From Clostridium drakei (GTDB lineage Bacteria; Bacillota; Clostridia; Clostridiales; Clostridiaceae), in contig NZ_JIBU02000001.1 of assembly GCF_000633595.2 (NCBI RefSeq), forward strand, positions 62,001 through 126,000: DNA of 64,000 nucleotides, in the 5' to 3' direction. The notes beneath the pieces were generated by a model. It worked only from the letters and a program-made list of their open reading frames with translations, was not told where the DNA came from and did not search any database. This document shows positions 25,226 through 34,385 of the stretch, one piece after another (positions within the stretch are counted from its first letter, which is position 1; every line of letters begins with the position of its first letter). A program made the position numbers and the translations under genes.

Positions 25226-26854
25226 ATGAATATTTTTGAATTATTGAAGGTAAATTCTTTTTCCAAGCTAAAAGTAATTAATAAAAAGGCTGATTTGTAT
25301 AGAGAAATAGAGACAATAGAATCAACAGAGACTCCTGATGTAGCTGAATATTTACCCAAAAATACATTACTTATTACAACAGCTATGGCGTATAAGGATG
25401 ATCAGGAACAGCTTTGTATGCTTATTCATAAATTAAACGAATTGCCATGTGCAGCATTGGCAATAAAACTAGGACGTTTTATTAATTACTTAGATGAAAA
25501 AGTTATTATAACAGCAGATGAATTGGGATTTCCTCTTTTACAGATTCCTATGGATGTTACATTAGGGGAAATATATCATCAACTGCTTGGTTACTTATGG
25601 AATGTCCAAAATAAGGAAGTGCTTTATGCACTAAATACCCAAAAAAAGTTCTCTACACTTATATTTCAAGGAGCATCTACAGAAGTCTTATTAAATAATT
25701 TGGGTATTATACTAAAAAAGTTAGTTGTACTTATGGACCCACTTGGGAATATTATTGGTTCCAATGATAATTTTATAGAAGGAGATATGAAAAATGTAAA
25801 AGAATTATTTTTTTCTCTATCACTTTATAAAAAACAATCAGGTTTAGTACAATATTATGTTGATGCAAAGAATAAAAAGGGGAGAATCTCCATTTATCCT
25901 TTTCATGCTTTTGGGCGGAATTCTTACTATTTACTTATTTTTAACTCGGAGTCATTGTCTGCTGATATTTCAGCTTTAGTTATAGAACAGGTTTTGCTTG
26001 CATTTGAATTTTCATTATATAAAAACTTATGCATTTTATATCATAAATTAAAAGATAATGAAAGATTTTTACTTTTGTTATTAAATAAAAATAAAATGGA
26101 GGAATTACCGGCACAGCAGTTACTGGCTATTGAAGAGAAGCATGGATTAAAGCCTAGTAAGTTTTACTATGTTGTTTTAGTAACATTAGAATCTTTTAAA
26201 AACAATAAGTTTCATGTTGATAAATTTTCTCATCGTGAACAAAAGTATATTTTTATTTATGAGTGGTTAGAAAAAGACATTTCAAAGAATTATCATAATA
26301 GTATTATATTAGTTCCAGAAATCGAAAATTATAGATATGTATTGCTAATTCAAGACGATACTAGCGATTTAGAAGAAAAGTTGCGATATTATCATGATAA
26401 ACTTTTGGAAATGTTACAAGTAAAAGCTACGTTTTCATATGGTAATAGGGTATCAGAAGTAGAAGCAATAAAATATTCTTATTATGGAGCGTTAGAAAGC
26501 TATCAGACTGGAGAGGAAAAAGATGATATTTCTTTTATTAAACATTTTAAAACAAAAAATGTAAACGAGCTATTGAAAACGCTTTCCAAAGATGAAGTAG
26601 AAGGATTTTGTATATATAATTTAAAGACATTAGCGTATCCACAGGATGTGAAGAGCTTAGAAATTAGAAACACCTTAAGAACTTATCTGGAATCCAAATG
26701 CAGTATTACAGAAACTTCAAATAAGATGTTTCTTCATAGAAACACTGTAAAATATAGAATGAAAAAGTGTGAGGAGGTTCTAGGAAGAAAAATAGATGAT
26801 TCTGATTTTATACTCCAATTACAATTGAGTTTAATTTTAACAGAAGAAAAATAA
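25226..26854 (+). CDS. PucR family transcriptional regulator
   Basis: A 542-residue regulator with the purine catabolism (PucR) domain at about residues 10-125 (PKNTLLITTAMAYKDD, then CAALAIKLGRF), a middle region, and a C-terminal PucR-type helix-turn-helix at about 480-535 (TNKMFLHRNTVKYRMKKCE-like segment). PucR proteins usually activate purine or ureide breakdown genes. It lies just before the allantoate pathway on the same strand, with a minus-strand hydrolase between, so it is the likely pathway regulator. GGGAGGTG precedes the ATG. Confidence 0.85.
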   Translation: MNIFELLKVNSFSKLKVINKKADLYREIETIESTETPDVAEYLPKNTLLITTAMAYKDDQEQLCMLIHKLNELPCAALAIKLGRFINYLDEKVIITADELGFPLLQIPMDVTLGEIYHQLLGYLWNVQNKEVLYALNTQKKFSTLIFQGASTEVLLNNLGIILKKLVVLMDPLGNIIGSNDNFIEGDMKNVKELFFSLSLYKKQSGLVQYYVDAKNKKGRISIYPFHAFGRNSYYLLIFNSESLSADISALVIEQVLLAFEFSLYKNLCILYHKLKDNERFLLLLLNKNKMEELPAQQLLAIEEKHGLKPSKFYYVVLVTLESFKNNKFHVDKFSHREQKYIFIYEWLEKDISKNYHNSIILVPEIENYRYVLLIQDDTSDLEEKLRYYHDKLLEMLQVKATFSYGNRVSEVEAIKYSYYGALESYQTGEEKDDISFIKHFKTKNVNELLKTLSKDEVEGFCIYNLKTLAYPQDVKSLEIRNTLRTYLESKCSITETSNKMFLHRNTVKYRMKKCEEVLGRKIDDSDFILQLQLSLILTEEK

Positions 26855-26868
26855 TTAAAACTATGAGA

Positions 26869-26906
26869 GTAACCAAATCCCCAGCAAGTCTGACGGGTTT
26901 GGTTAC
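26869..26906. terminator. Convergent terminator
   Basis: GTAACCAAATCC (26869-26880) pairs with GGGTTTGGTTAC (26895-26906) with one G-U pair. It lies between two genes that point at each other and can serve both. Confidence 0.6.
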
Positions 26907-26935
26907 TATGTACAAAATAATATACTTTTCTTTAT

Positions 26936-27814
26936 TTACAAATTAACTTTAATAAAATTCAAAGATTCTTCTATTAAAGATAAAGTATCTTCACAGCTTG
27001 TATCCTTGTCAAAATCATGTGCTTTGATAGAAGATACGAATAAATTTGAATTGGGCAGAAGAGAAGATAAAATTTGAGATTCTGAAAAAGACACATCTGG
27101 ATCATGAAAACTATGAGCAAGCAATACAGGAGGGAAATTGGTGAAATCTTTTGTTTTCTTAAATGAAAATGAGGTATAAAAATCTTCTATGGAATTATCA
27201 ATTAGCATAGATAGCCATTTTCCTGTTTGTCTAGCATAGACATATAAGCTGTATCGTGTATCTAATGAACCTTCTGCCGATTCATCTCCTTTGCATATCT
27301 TATTGATTGTTTCAATATCTATAGTAGGAAATTTCATATAATATGAGTTCGGTTGAGTATACCAAGAATCATGAACAAATGTATAACCATAATAAGAGAG
27401 AATTCCATTAGGAACTTCTGGAAAATTCATATTTCCAGCAATAAGACACAAGTATGCACCAGCAGATCTTCCGAATAGAAAATATGGACATTTAGAATAA
27501 AATATATTAGAACGATTATCTAAGTACCAATTAATAGCATCGCTTACGTCAGCCATAATATGAGATAATTTATTTATAGGAGCCAAACTATAATCAAAAG
27601 CAAGAATAGAATATCCGGCATTACAAAATTTATTGATATGATATTCTGGAAGATCTGTTCTTTTTCCAAATAGCAATCCGCCGCCATGAAAATATAAAAG
27701 AGTGGCGCGGGTTGTTTTTTGTTTGCTTCGATATAGTGTAGCATACAATTCTATATTTGTTTTTTTATAGCAAAATGTCTCTAGAGACATTTTGTTTGAA
27801 TTTACAGAGTGCAA
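26936..27814 (-). CDS. Alpha/beta hydrolase (esterase/lipase-like)
   Basis: A 292-residue hydrolase of the hormone-sensitive-lipase-like group. The oxyanion motif HGGG occurs in YFHGGGLLFGKR (about residues 43-54) and the nucleophile serine in GRSAGAYL (near 115). A late SFHDPDVSF and an AHDFDKD segment offer the Asp and His of the triad. The start is a TTG seven bases after AAGGAGG; the first ATG would lose eight residues. It is divergent from allC and its substrate is unknown. A link to ureide metabolism is only positional. Confidence 0.75.
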   Translation of the reverse strand: MHSVNSNKMSLETFCYKKTNIELYATLYRSKQKTTRATLLYFHGGGLLFGKRTDLPEYHINKFCNAGYSILAFDYSLAPINKLSHIMADVSDAINWYLDNRSNIFYSKCPYFLFGRSAGAYLCLIAGNMNFPEVPNGILSYYGYTFVHDSWYTQPNSYYMKFPTIDIETINKICKGDESAEGSLDTRYSLYVYARQTGKWLSMLIDNSIEDFYTSFSFKKTKDFTNFPPVLLAHSFHDPDVSFSESQILSSLLPNSNLFVSSIKAHDFDKDTSCEDTLSLIEESLNFIKVNL

Positions 27815-28025
27815 AAGAATACCTCCTTATTAAGTATGAAAATATTGTATTAATATTTTAAATTTTTAGTTTGTATTTTTTTTAGTTTACATTAAAATAC
27901 TAAATTTTAGAATGTGCATAATGGACAAAAAACTAAAAGAGGAATTATCCACAGTGAATATTGTTACTATTTGGTTCTCCAAATACAATGTATACATAGG
28001 TTAAAGAAGTGGAGGTGCTTAGGTA

Positions 28026-29252
28026 ATGAGTGAATTATTACAAGAAATCGAAGATATAAGAAGTTGGATTTCTTCTTTTGGATCAGATGATTTAGGAGGA
28101 GTAAGCAGACTGTTATATTCGGAAAGTTGGTTGGAAGTACAAAAGGCATTAAAGAAAAAGTTTGAAGAATTAGGCATGGAAGCTAGGTTTGATGAAATCG
28201 GCAACTTGTATGGAAAAATTATTGGAACGGATAACGGTAATGAAACAATTGCAACAGGGTCACATGTGGATACAGTTGTAAACGGTGGACAATTAGATGG
28301 ACAGCTAGGAATTATAGGTGGATATCTAGCTATTAAACGTTTGCTAGAAGCCCATGGTAAACCTAAGAAAAACATAGAAATAATATCCTTAGCAGAGGAA
28401 GAAGGAAGCAGATTTCCATATGTTTTCTGGGGCAGCAAGAATCTTTTTGGAATAGCAGATAAAAAAGATGTAGAGAATATCGAAGATGCAAATGGCATTG
28501 GTTTTGTAGATGCTATGCATCAATGTGGATTCGATTTTAAAAAAGATAACTCATGTTCCATTCCAGATGTAAAAGCTTTTGTAGAACTTCATATTGAACA
28601 GGGAAATACACTAGAAATGGAAGGAATATCTGTAGGTGTAATTTCCGGCATCGTAGGACAAAGAAGATATAACATTAAATTAAAAGGTGAAGCTAATCAT
28701 GCAGGAACAACATTGATGAAATATAGAAAAGATGTTACTCAGGTTTTTGCAAAAATTGTAACAGAGTCTATTGAAAAAGCAAAAAAAGTGGGAGATCCGT
28801 TAGTTTTAACTTTTGGAAAAATTTTAGTAAAACCTAATACAGTAAATGTAGTTCCAGGAGATGCGATGTTTACAATGGATTGCAGACATACAGACAAAGA
28901 AGTTTTATGTAAGTTCACAGAAGAAATAGAAGAGCTCATGAAACAGGCAGCTAAGGAATCAAGTGTAGAAATAGAAATTGATCGTTGGATGGATGAAGAC
29001 CCAGTTCCAATGGATAGTAACATTACAAGTGTAATTGAGAATGCCTGCAAGAAGAATAATATAGATTATAAAATTATGCACAGTGGAGCAGGACATGATT
29101 CTCAGATAATTGCACCAAGAATTCCAACAGCTATGATATTTGTACCTAGTATTAAAGGAATTAGTCATAATCCAGCTGAAGATACAAAAACAGAAGATTT
29201 AAACAAGGGAATTGAAACGTTAAAAGCATCCTTGTATGAATTGGCATATTAA
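28026..29252 (+). CDS. allC: Allantoate amidohydrolase
   Basis: Metal-dependent enzyme that hydrolyses allantoate to ureidoglycine, CO2 and ammonia. It is an M20-family protein of 408 residues, the usual size. Metal-site motifs are GSHVDTVVNGGQLDGQLG (about residues 79-96), the AEEEGSRFP segment (near 125), HIEQGNTLE (near 190) and the late GAGHDSQ. The dimerisation-domain Arg/Asn region (GEANHAGTT) is present. It heads the ureide cluster, 24 bp before an MFS gene. Allantoate is preferred over N-carbamoyl-amino-acid substrates because of the allE/allD neighbours. Confidence 0.9.
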   Translation: MSELLQEIEDIRSWISSFGSDDLGGVSRLLYSESWLEVQKALKKKFEELGMEARFDEIGNLYGKIIGTDNGNETIATGSHVDTVVNGGQLDGQLGIIGGYLAIKRLLEAHGKPKKNIEIISLAEEEGSRFPYVFWGSKNLFGIADKKDVENIEDANGIGFVDAMHQCGFDFKKDNSCSIPDVKAFVELHIEQGNTLEMEGISVGVISGIVGQRRYNIKLKGEANHAGTTLMKYRKDVTQVFAKIVTESIEKAKKVGDPLVLTFGKILVKPNTVNVVPGDAMFTMDCRHTDKEVLCKFTEEIEELMKQAAKESSVEIEIDRWMDEDPVPMDSNITSVIENACKKNNIDYKIMHSGAGHDSQIIAPRIPTAMIFVPSIKGISHNPAEDTKTEDLNKGIETLKASLYELAY

Positions 29253-29275
29253 TATTAAATGATGGGGGATTTAGA

Positions 29276-30535
29276 ATGTTAAAAGAAAACGATTTATCAA
29301 CATCAGTTCAAAGTAATTATTGGAAGAGAATTGTATTTACCTTTTGTCTTGGTTGGACAATAATTTGGATATACAGAGCTATGCTATCTCCTATTTACGC
29401 AGAAATTCAAGGAACTATAGGACATCAAACAAATGCAGCAATGGGAGTAATTGCAAGCTGTTATTTCTTTGGATATACAGCACTTCAAATTCCTTCAGGA
29501 TTTTTGGTAGATAAGTTTGGTCAGAAAAAAGTTCTTATACCTGGATTTACTATCTTTGCTTTAGGTGCATTAGGTATTGCACTTTCAAAATCATTAACAT
29601 CAATTTATATAGGTAGTGTATGTGCAGGTATTGGTTGCGGAACTTATTATGGAGCAGCATTTTCATTAACAGCACAACATGTACCGTTTGAAAAGAAGGG
29701 CTTTTCGACAGCAATTGTAAATAGTGGTTCTGCTTTAGGATTAATCTTAGGTATGACTGGATCTAGTTACATTGTAAAAACTATGAAAATGCCTTGGCAG
29801 ACAATGGTATTTATTTCTGCAGCATTAATTTTCTTACTTGTATTATGGTTTGCGTTTGCAATAAAAAGCACAGATCGTGTAAAACCAGAAAAACAAGTAA
29901 AAGTAAGTAACACTGAAGTGGGTACTCAACCAGCACAGAAGAATTCATTATTTGGACTAAATATGATTTCATGCTATATCTTATACTTCTGTACATGTTA
30001 TGCGTATTATATGATTGTAACATGGCTTCCAAAATTCCTACAGACTGAAAGAGGAATTAAAGGTGGATTAGTTGGACTTATAGTATCTATGATTTCAGTA
30101 ACAGCAGTTCCAGGAGCATTATTCTTTGCTGGTCTTTCAGATAAAATAAGAACTAAAAAGGCGTATATAATTATTGGACTTGAAGCTTCAGCCTTTGTTT
30201 TAGTTGCTGTATCTATGTTTGCACCAAATACAACTAGTTTAGCAATAATATTATTACTTTATGGATTCTTAGGAAAAATGGCAGTTGATCCAGTATTGAT
30301 TTCTTATATTTCAGACAAAGCAGATAAAAAGAATCTTGCTACAACTTTGGGAATGTTTAATTTCTTTGGAATGGCATCATCAATTGTCGCACCAGCAGCT
30401 ACAGGTATTGTAATGGATAAAACAGGTTCTGGTGTAATAGGATTTTATGTTGGAGCAGTATTATTAGTTATTGGATTATTACTATTTGTGTTATTTAATG
30501 CAAAAAGTTTAAGTAATAAAAAAGTGGAGGTATAA
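29276..30535 (+). CDS. MFS transporter, probable ureide permease
   Basis: A 419-residue major facilitator with about twelve membrane segments. The motif-A loop reads GFLVDKFGQKKVL after segment 2, and the central loop (about 195-225) is Lys-rich. It stands between allC and allE with 23 bp and 2 bp gaps, so it should bring in allantoate or a close relative. The cargo is inferred from context. No allantoinase occurs in the window, which favours allantoate or a later intermediate. Confidence 0.85.
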   Translation: MLKENDLSTSVQSNYWKRIVFTFCLGWTIIWIYRAMLSPIYAEIQGTIGHQTNAAMGVIASCYFFGYTALQIPSGFLVDKFGQKKVLIPGFTIFALGALGIALSKSLTSIYIGSVCAGIGCGTYYGAAFSLTAQHVPFEKKGFSTAIVNSGSALGLILGMTGSSYIVKTMKMPWQTMVFISAALIFLLVLWFAFAIKSTDRVKPEKQVKVSNTEVGTQPAQKNSLFGLNMISCYILYFCTCYAYYMIVTWLPKFLQTERGIKGGLVGLIVSMISVTAVPGALFFAGLSDKIRTKKAYIIIGLEASAFVLVAVSMFAPNTTSLAIILLLYGFLGKMAVDPVLISYISDKADKKNLATTLGMFNFFGMASSIVAPAATGIVMDKTGSGVIGFYVGAVLLVIGLLLFVLFNAKSLSNKKVEV

Positions 30536-30537
30536 TT

Positions 30538-31329
30538 ATGAGTTATTTAAATCAAGTTACAGGATATAGAAAGGATATTTTAACAAACAGATCTGTTGTA
30601 AAACATGGCAACTTTGCTTTGATTGAACCAGATGGCATTGTAAAAAATGTGATTCCTGGATTTGAAAATTGTGAGTTAACCATCTTAGCATCTCCAAAAT
30701 TAGGAGCTTCTTTTGTAGATTACTTGCTTACTATTAATGAAGGTGGACGTAATCATTTAGGCTTCGGTGAAGATGGCGTAGAAACTTTTCTTTATGTATT
30801 TGAAGGTGATTTAAAAGTATGGAATGGAGAAAAAGAACAAGAGATAACAGATGGAGGCTACATTTTCTGTCCAGAAAACGAAAAATTATATTTTGAAAAT
30901 AACGGAGATAGAAAAGTAAAAGCTTTCTTATATAAAAGATGCTATGACCGTATAGAAGGTTTTGAGTCACATACTGTAATTGGCAACATCAATGATGTTG
31001 AATGGGTACACTATGAAGGAATGGATGATGTATTAGTAAAAGATTTTCTACCTTCTGCTACAGATATTGGATTTGATATGAATTTCCATATACTTTCCTT
31101 TAAACCAGGTGCTTGCCATGGTTACATAGAAACTCATGTACAGGAACATGGAGCATATATCTATTCAGGAGAAGGTATGTACAATTTGGATAATGAATGG
31201 ATTCCTGTAAAAAAAGGAGATTACCTATTTATGGGGGCATATAGCTTACAAGCAGCTTATGGAATTGGCAGAAATGATGAATTTGCTTACATTTATTCTA
31301 AAGATTGTAATAGAGATGCAAAACTTTAA
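30538..31329 (+). CDS. allE: (S)-ureidoglycine aminohydrolase
   Basis: Manganese-dependent bicupin that converts (S)-ureidoglycine to (S)-ureidoglycolate and ammonia. The 263-residue length fits AllE. The C-terminal cupin holds the metal and substrate motif ETHVQEHGAYIYSGEGMY (about residues 198-215) with His, Glu, His and Gln ligands; the N-terminal cupin shows ETFLYVFEG. It starts 2 bp after the MFS gene, GGAGG before the ATG. Confidence 0.93.
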   Translation: MSYLNQVTGYRKDILTNRSVVKHGNFALIEPDGIVKNVIPGFENCELTILASPKLGASFVDYLLTINEGGRNHLGFGEDGVETFLYVFEGDLKVWNGEKEQEITDGGYIFCPENEKLYFENNGDRKVKAFLYKRCYDRIEGFESHTVIGNINDVEWVHYEGMDDVLVKDFLPSATDIGFDMNFHILSFKPGACHGYIETHVQEHGAYIYSGEGMYNLDNEWIPVKKGDYLFMGAYSLQAAYGIGRNDEFAYIYSKDCNRDAKL

Positions 31330-31364
31330 TATTCATATTTAAGTAATCAAAATGTTTGTTTTAT

Positions 31365-31417
31365 GCAATATCAAGTAATATTAACAATTGTATTGTCTAA
31401 TATGTACTTGATATTGC
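31365..31417. promoter_or_regulatory. 13-bp inverted repeat between allE and allD
   Basis: GCAATATCAAGTA (31365-31377) and TACTTGATATTGC (31405-31417) are perfect inverted copies 27 nt apart. There is no T-run on either side. It may be an operator or a processing hairpin within the operon. Confidence 0.5.
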
Positions 31418-31541
31418 TAAGATGTTGACTACATATCTATTTAAATAATTTATAAACTTGTTAAAAATTTAAATTGGCTAAGGTACAGGTTTTAGTGAAT
31501 TTAATTATAATATAAATCAAATTTTATTGGAGGAAGCATAA

Positions 31542-32591
31542 ATGAAACTAGAAAGAGCAAAATTAAAGCAATTGATGAAGGATAAATTAAATAAAGCTGG
31601 ACTTACTGATTCCCATGCAGAGATTATATCTGAGATTTTAACATGGTCTGATGAAAGAGGTTATCACTCACATGGAGCGGTTAGAGTAGAATACTATGCA
31701 GAAAGAATTGCTAAGGGTGGTATTACTACAAATCCAGAGTTTAAATTTGAGAAAACTGGACCTGCTAGTGGAGTATTTTATGGAGATAATGGCTGCGGAT
31801 ATGTAGCAGCAAAATTATCTATGGAAGAAGCTATTAAAATGGCAAAAGAAACAGGAATTGCAGTGGTAGGAGTAAGAAACATATCACACAGTGGAAGTAT
31901 AGGATATTATGCAGAAATGGCAGCAAAAGAAGATTTAGTTGCAATTACTCTATGTCAGTCAGATCCTATGGTAGTACCATATGGAGGATCAGAATCTTAT
32001 TATGGAACAAATCCAATTGCTTTTGGAGTTCCTACAGCAGATGAAAGAAAAGTAATATTTGATATGGCTACAACAGTTCAGGCTTGGGGTAAAATTTTAG
32101 ATGCACGTTCTAAAAATAAGTCAATTCCAGATACATGGGCAGTAGACGAAGAAGGAGATCCTACTACTGATCCAAGAAACGTAGCTAATTTACTTCCGAT
32201 TGCAGGAGCAAAAGGATATGGACTTATGATGATGGTTGACGTGTTATCTGGAATAATGTTAGGCGTTCCATTTGGAAAACATGTAAGTTCTATGTATGCA
32301 GATCTTTCTAAGGGAAGAGATTTAGGACAGCTTCATATTGTAATTGATCCAAGTAGATTTACAGATATTGAAAGCTTTAAAAAGAATATGTCCGCTTCAT
32401 TAGATGAACTATCAGAAATGAAACCATCTAAAGGCAATGATAAGGTATATTACCCAGGAGAAAGAGCATTGCTTAGAAAAGCAAAATATGACAACGGTGG
32501 AGTTGAAATTGTAGATGAAATCTATAATTACTTAATCAGTGAGGATATTCACTTTAACCGTTATGATCATAAAAATAAATTTGCTGAATAA
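31542..32591 (+). CDS. allD: Ureidoglycolate dehydrogenase
   Basis: NAD(P)-dependent oxidation of (S)-ureidoglycolate to oxalurate. A 349-residue member of the malate/L-lactate dehydrogenase-2 family: N-terminal SHGAVRVEYY (about residue 48), VRNISHSGSIGYYAE with the catalytic-region His near 118, FGTNPIAFGVPT-like segment near 155, and KGYGLMMMVDVLSG near 225. Between AllE and the AllFGH genes its role is clear. GGAGG precedes the ATG after a 212-bp gap. Confidence 0.92.
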   Translation: MKLERAKLKQLMKDKLNKAGLTDSHAEIISEILTWSDERGYHSHGAVRVEYYAERIAKGGITTNPEFKFEKTGPASGVFYGDNGCGYVAAKLSMEEAIKMAKETGIAVVGVRNISHSGSIGYYAEMAAKEDLVAITLCQSDPMVVPYGGSESYYGTNPIAFGVPTADERKVIFDMATTVQAWGKILDARSKNKSIPDTWAVDEEGDPTTDPRNVANLLPIAGAKGYGLMMMVDVLSGIMLGVPFGKHVSSMYADLSKGRDLGQLHIVIDPSRFTDIESFKKNMSASLDELSEMKPSKGNDKVYYPGERALLRKAKYDNGGVEIVDEIYNYLISEDIHFNRYDHKNKFAE

Positions 32592-32611
32592 AAATGGAAG
32601 GCGGTAAATTC

Positions 32612-34384
32612 ATGTTAAGAACAATTATAAAAAAGGGAAGCTATCACGATTCTGTTATACTTATGCTATTGACAAATAAAATAAGCACAATGGATGGTGT
32701 TGATAAAGTTTCTATCATGATGGCAACTCCTGCAAATAAAGATATATTTAAAGAAGGTGGAATGGCTACACCTGAATTAATGGAAGCAAGTGCTAATGAT
32801 ATGGCAATTGTTTTAGAAACAAAGGAAGATGTTATAGATGCTGTGCTAAAAGAAACAGAGGAATTCTTTAAAAATCAATCATCAAAATCTAATAAAAAAT
32901 CAAAATCAGAATCTGTGGATTCATGGGATAAAGCATTGGACAAGCTTCAGGATGCCAACCTTGCAGTTATATCAATTCCTGGAATTTATGCAGCTTTGGA
33001 AGCTGATAGAGCATTAGATGAGAATTTAAATGTGTTTATGTTTAGTGACAATGTTACATTGGAAGATGAAAAAAAATTAAAGGAAAAGGCTCATAAAAAA
33101 GGGTTATTAGTTATGGGACCTGATTGTGGAACAGGAATTATCAAAGGAATACCAGTAGCATTTACAAATCACGTTACGCCTGGAAAAATAGGAATAGTAG
33201 GAGCTTCAGGAACAGGAATACAGGAATTAACAACTATTATTGACCGTTTAGGAGAAGGAGTAACAAATGCAATTGGAACAGGAGGAAGAGATTTATCCGA
33301 ACACATAGGAGCAATTACTATGATGGACTCCATTAATGCAATGGAAGAGGATAAGGATACAGACGTAGTAATAGTAATATCAAAACCACCAGCAGAAAAA
33401 GTTCGCAACAATGTTATGAAACGTTTGAGAAATTTTAAAAAGCCTGTAGTAACACTATTTTTAGGCGAAAAACCAGAATTTCATGAAGAAAGCTTTTATC
33501 ATGCATATACACTTGATGAAGCAGCAAGAATTGCAGTAAATCTATTGAGAAAAGAAAATATACAAGGAAATAAATGCAGCATAAATGTGGATAAAAGCTT
33601 TTCAGCTAAAGAAAACAAAACAATTAAGGGGTACTATTCAGGAGGAACATTGGCAGCAGAGGCGGCAATGATGATTAGGGATACATTAGATTTGTCTGTA
33701 TCTTTAGGAAAACAAGAGGGTTATATGTTAAATTCATCAGGTCATATTGTAATTGACCTTGGAGATGATGTATATACACAAGGTAAACCACATCCAATGA
33801 TTGATCCTACTAAGAGAGTAGAATGTATGAGAGAGGCAGCTAAAGATGCAACTACCGGAGTTATACTGTTTGACATTGTGTTAGGATATGGTTCCCATGA
33901 AGATATGGCAGGAGCTTTACTTCCAGCTATTAAAGAATTACAGGATAATGCAAAAAAAGAAAATAGAGATTTATATTTTGTAACAACTATCTGTGGAACA
34001 AGACAAGACTATCAAAATTATGATAAGCAGAAGAAGAAAATGGAAGATGCAGGAGTTATTGTTTGTGAAAGTAATAAGTATGCGGTAGAAGTAGCAGTTA
34101 CATTAACTGGATACAAATTCAATGAAATTACAAAGAAAATTATGCCTAAGAAAACTAATGCAGATAACACACAATATAGCGTATCAGAGCCTGTACGCAG
34201 ATTGCTTCAAGAAAAGCCAAAGGTTATTAATGTTGGATTAGAAAGCTTTTCTAATGTGTTAAAAGAATTTTCTTGTGAAGTGGTTCAATATAATTGGGCG
34301 CCACCAGCAGGAGGAGATATGCAGATGATTAAAGCATTACGTTATTTGAGAAATTATAAATTTTCAGGGATTGGAGATAATTAA
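32612..34384 (+). CDS. allF: FdrA-type subunit of oxamate carbamoyltransferase (AllF)
   Basis: One of three proteins (FdrA/YlbE/YlbF types) shown in E. coli-type allantoin fermentation to split oxalurate into oxamate and carbamoyl phosphate. The 590-residue sequence has the succinyl-CoA-synthetase-like CoA-binding fold: MGPDCGTGIIKG near residue 170, GIVGASGTGIQELTT near 198, and IGTGGRDLSEHIG near 225. The ATG at 32612 follows AAGGCGG; the ATG at 32594 lacks a good site. Two bases after the FdrA stop comes the allG start. Confidence 0.9.
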   Translation: MLRTIIKKGSYHDSVILMLLTNKISTMDGVDKVSIMMATPANKDIFKEGGMATPELMEASANDMAIVLETKEDVIDAVLKETEEFFKNQSSKSNKKSKSESVDSWDKALDKLQDANLAVISIPGIYAALEADRALDENLNVFMFSDNVTLEDEKKLKEKAHKKGLLVMGPDCGTGIIKGIPVAFTNHVTPGKIGIVGASGTGIQELTTIIDRLGEGVTNAIGTGGRDLSEHIGAITMMDSINAMEEDKDTDVVIVISKPPAEKVRNNVMKRLRNFKKPVVTLFLGEKPEFHEESFYHAYTLDEAARIAVNLLRKENIQGNKCSINVDKSFSAKENKTIKGYYSGGTLAAEAAMMIRDTLDLSVSLGKQEGYMLNSSGHIVIDLGDDVYTQGKPHPMIDPTKRVECMREAAKDATTGVILFDIVLGYGSHEDMAGALLPAIKELQDNAKKENRDLYFVTTICGTRQDYQNYDKQKKKMEDAGVIVCESNKYAVEVAVTLTGYKFNEITKKIMPKKTNADNTQYSVSEPVRRLLQEKPKVINVGLESFSNVLKEFSCEVVQYNWAPPAGGDMQMIKALRYLRNYKFSGIGDN

Positions 34385-34385
34385 A

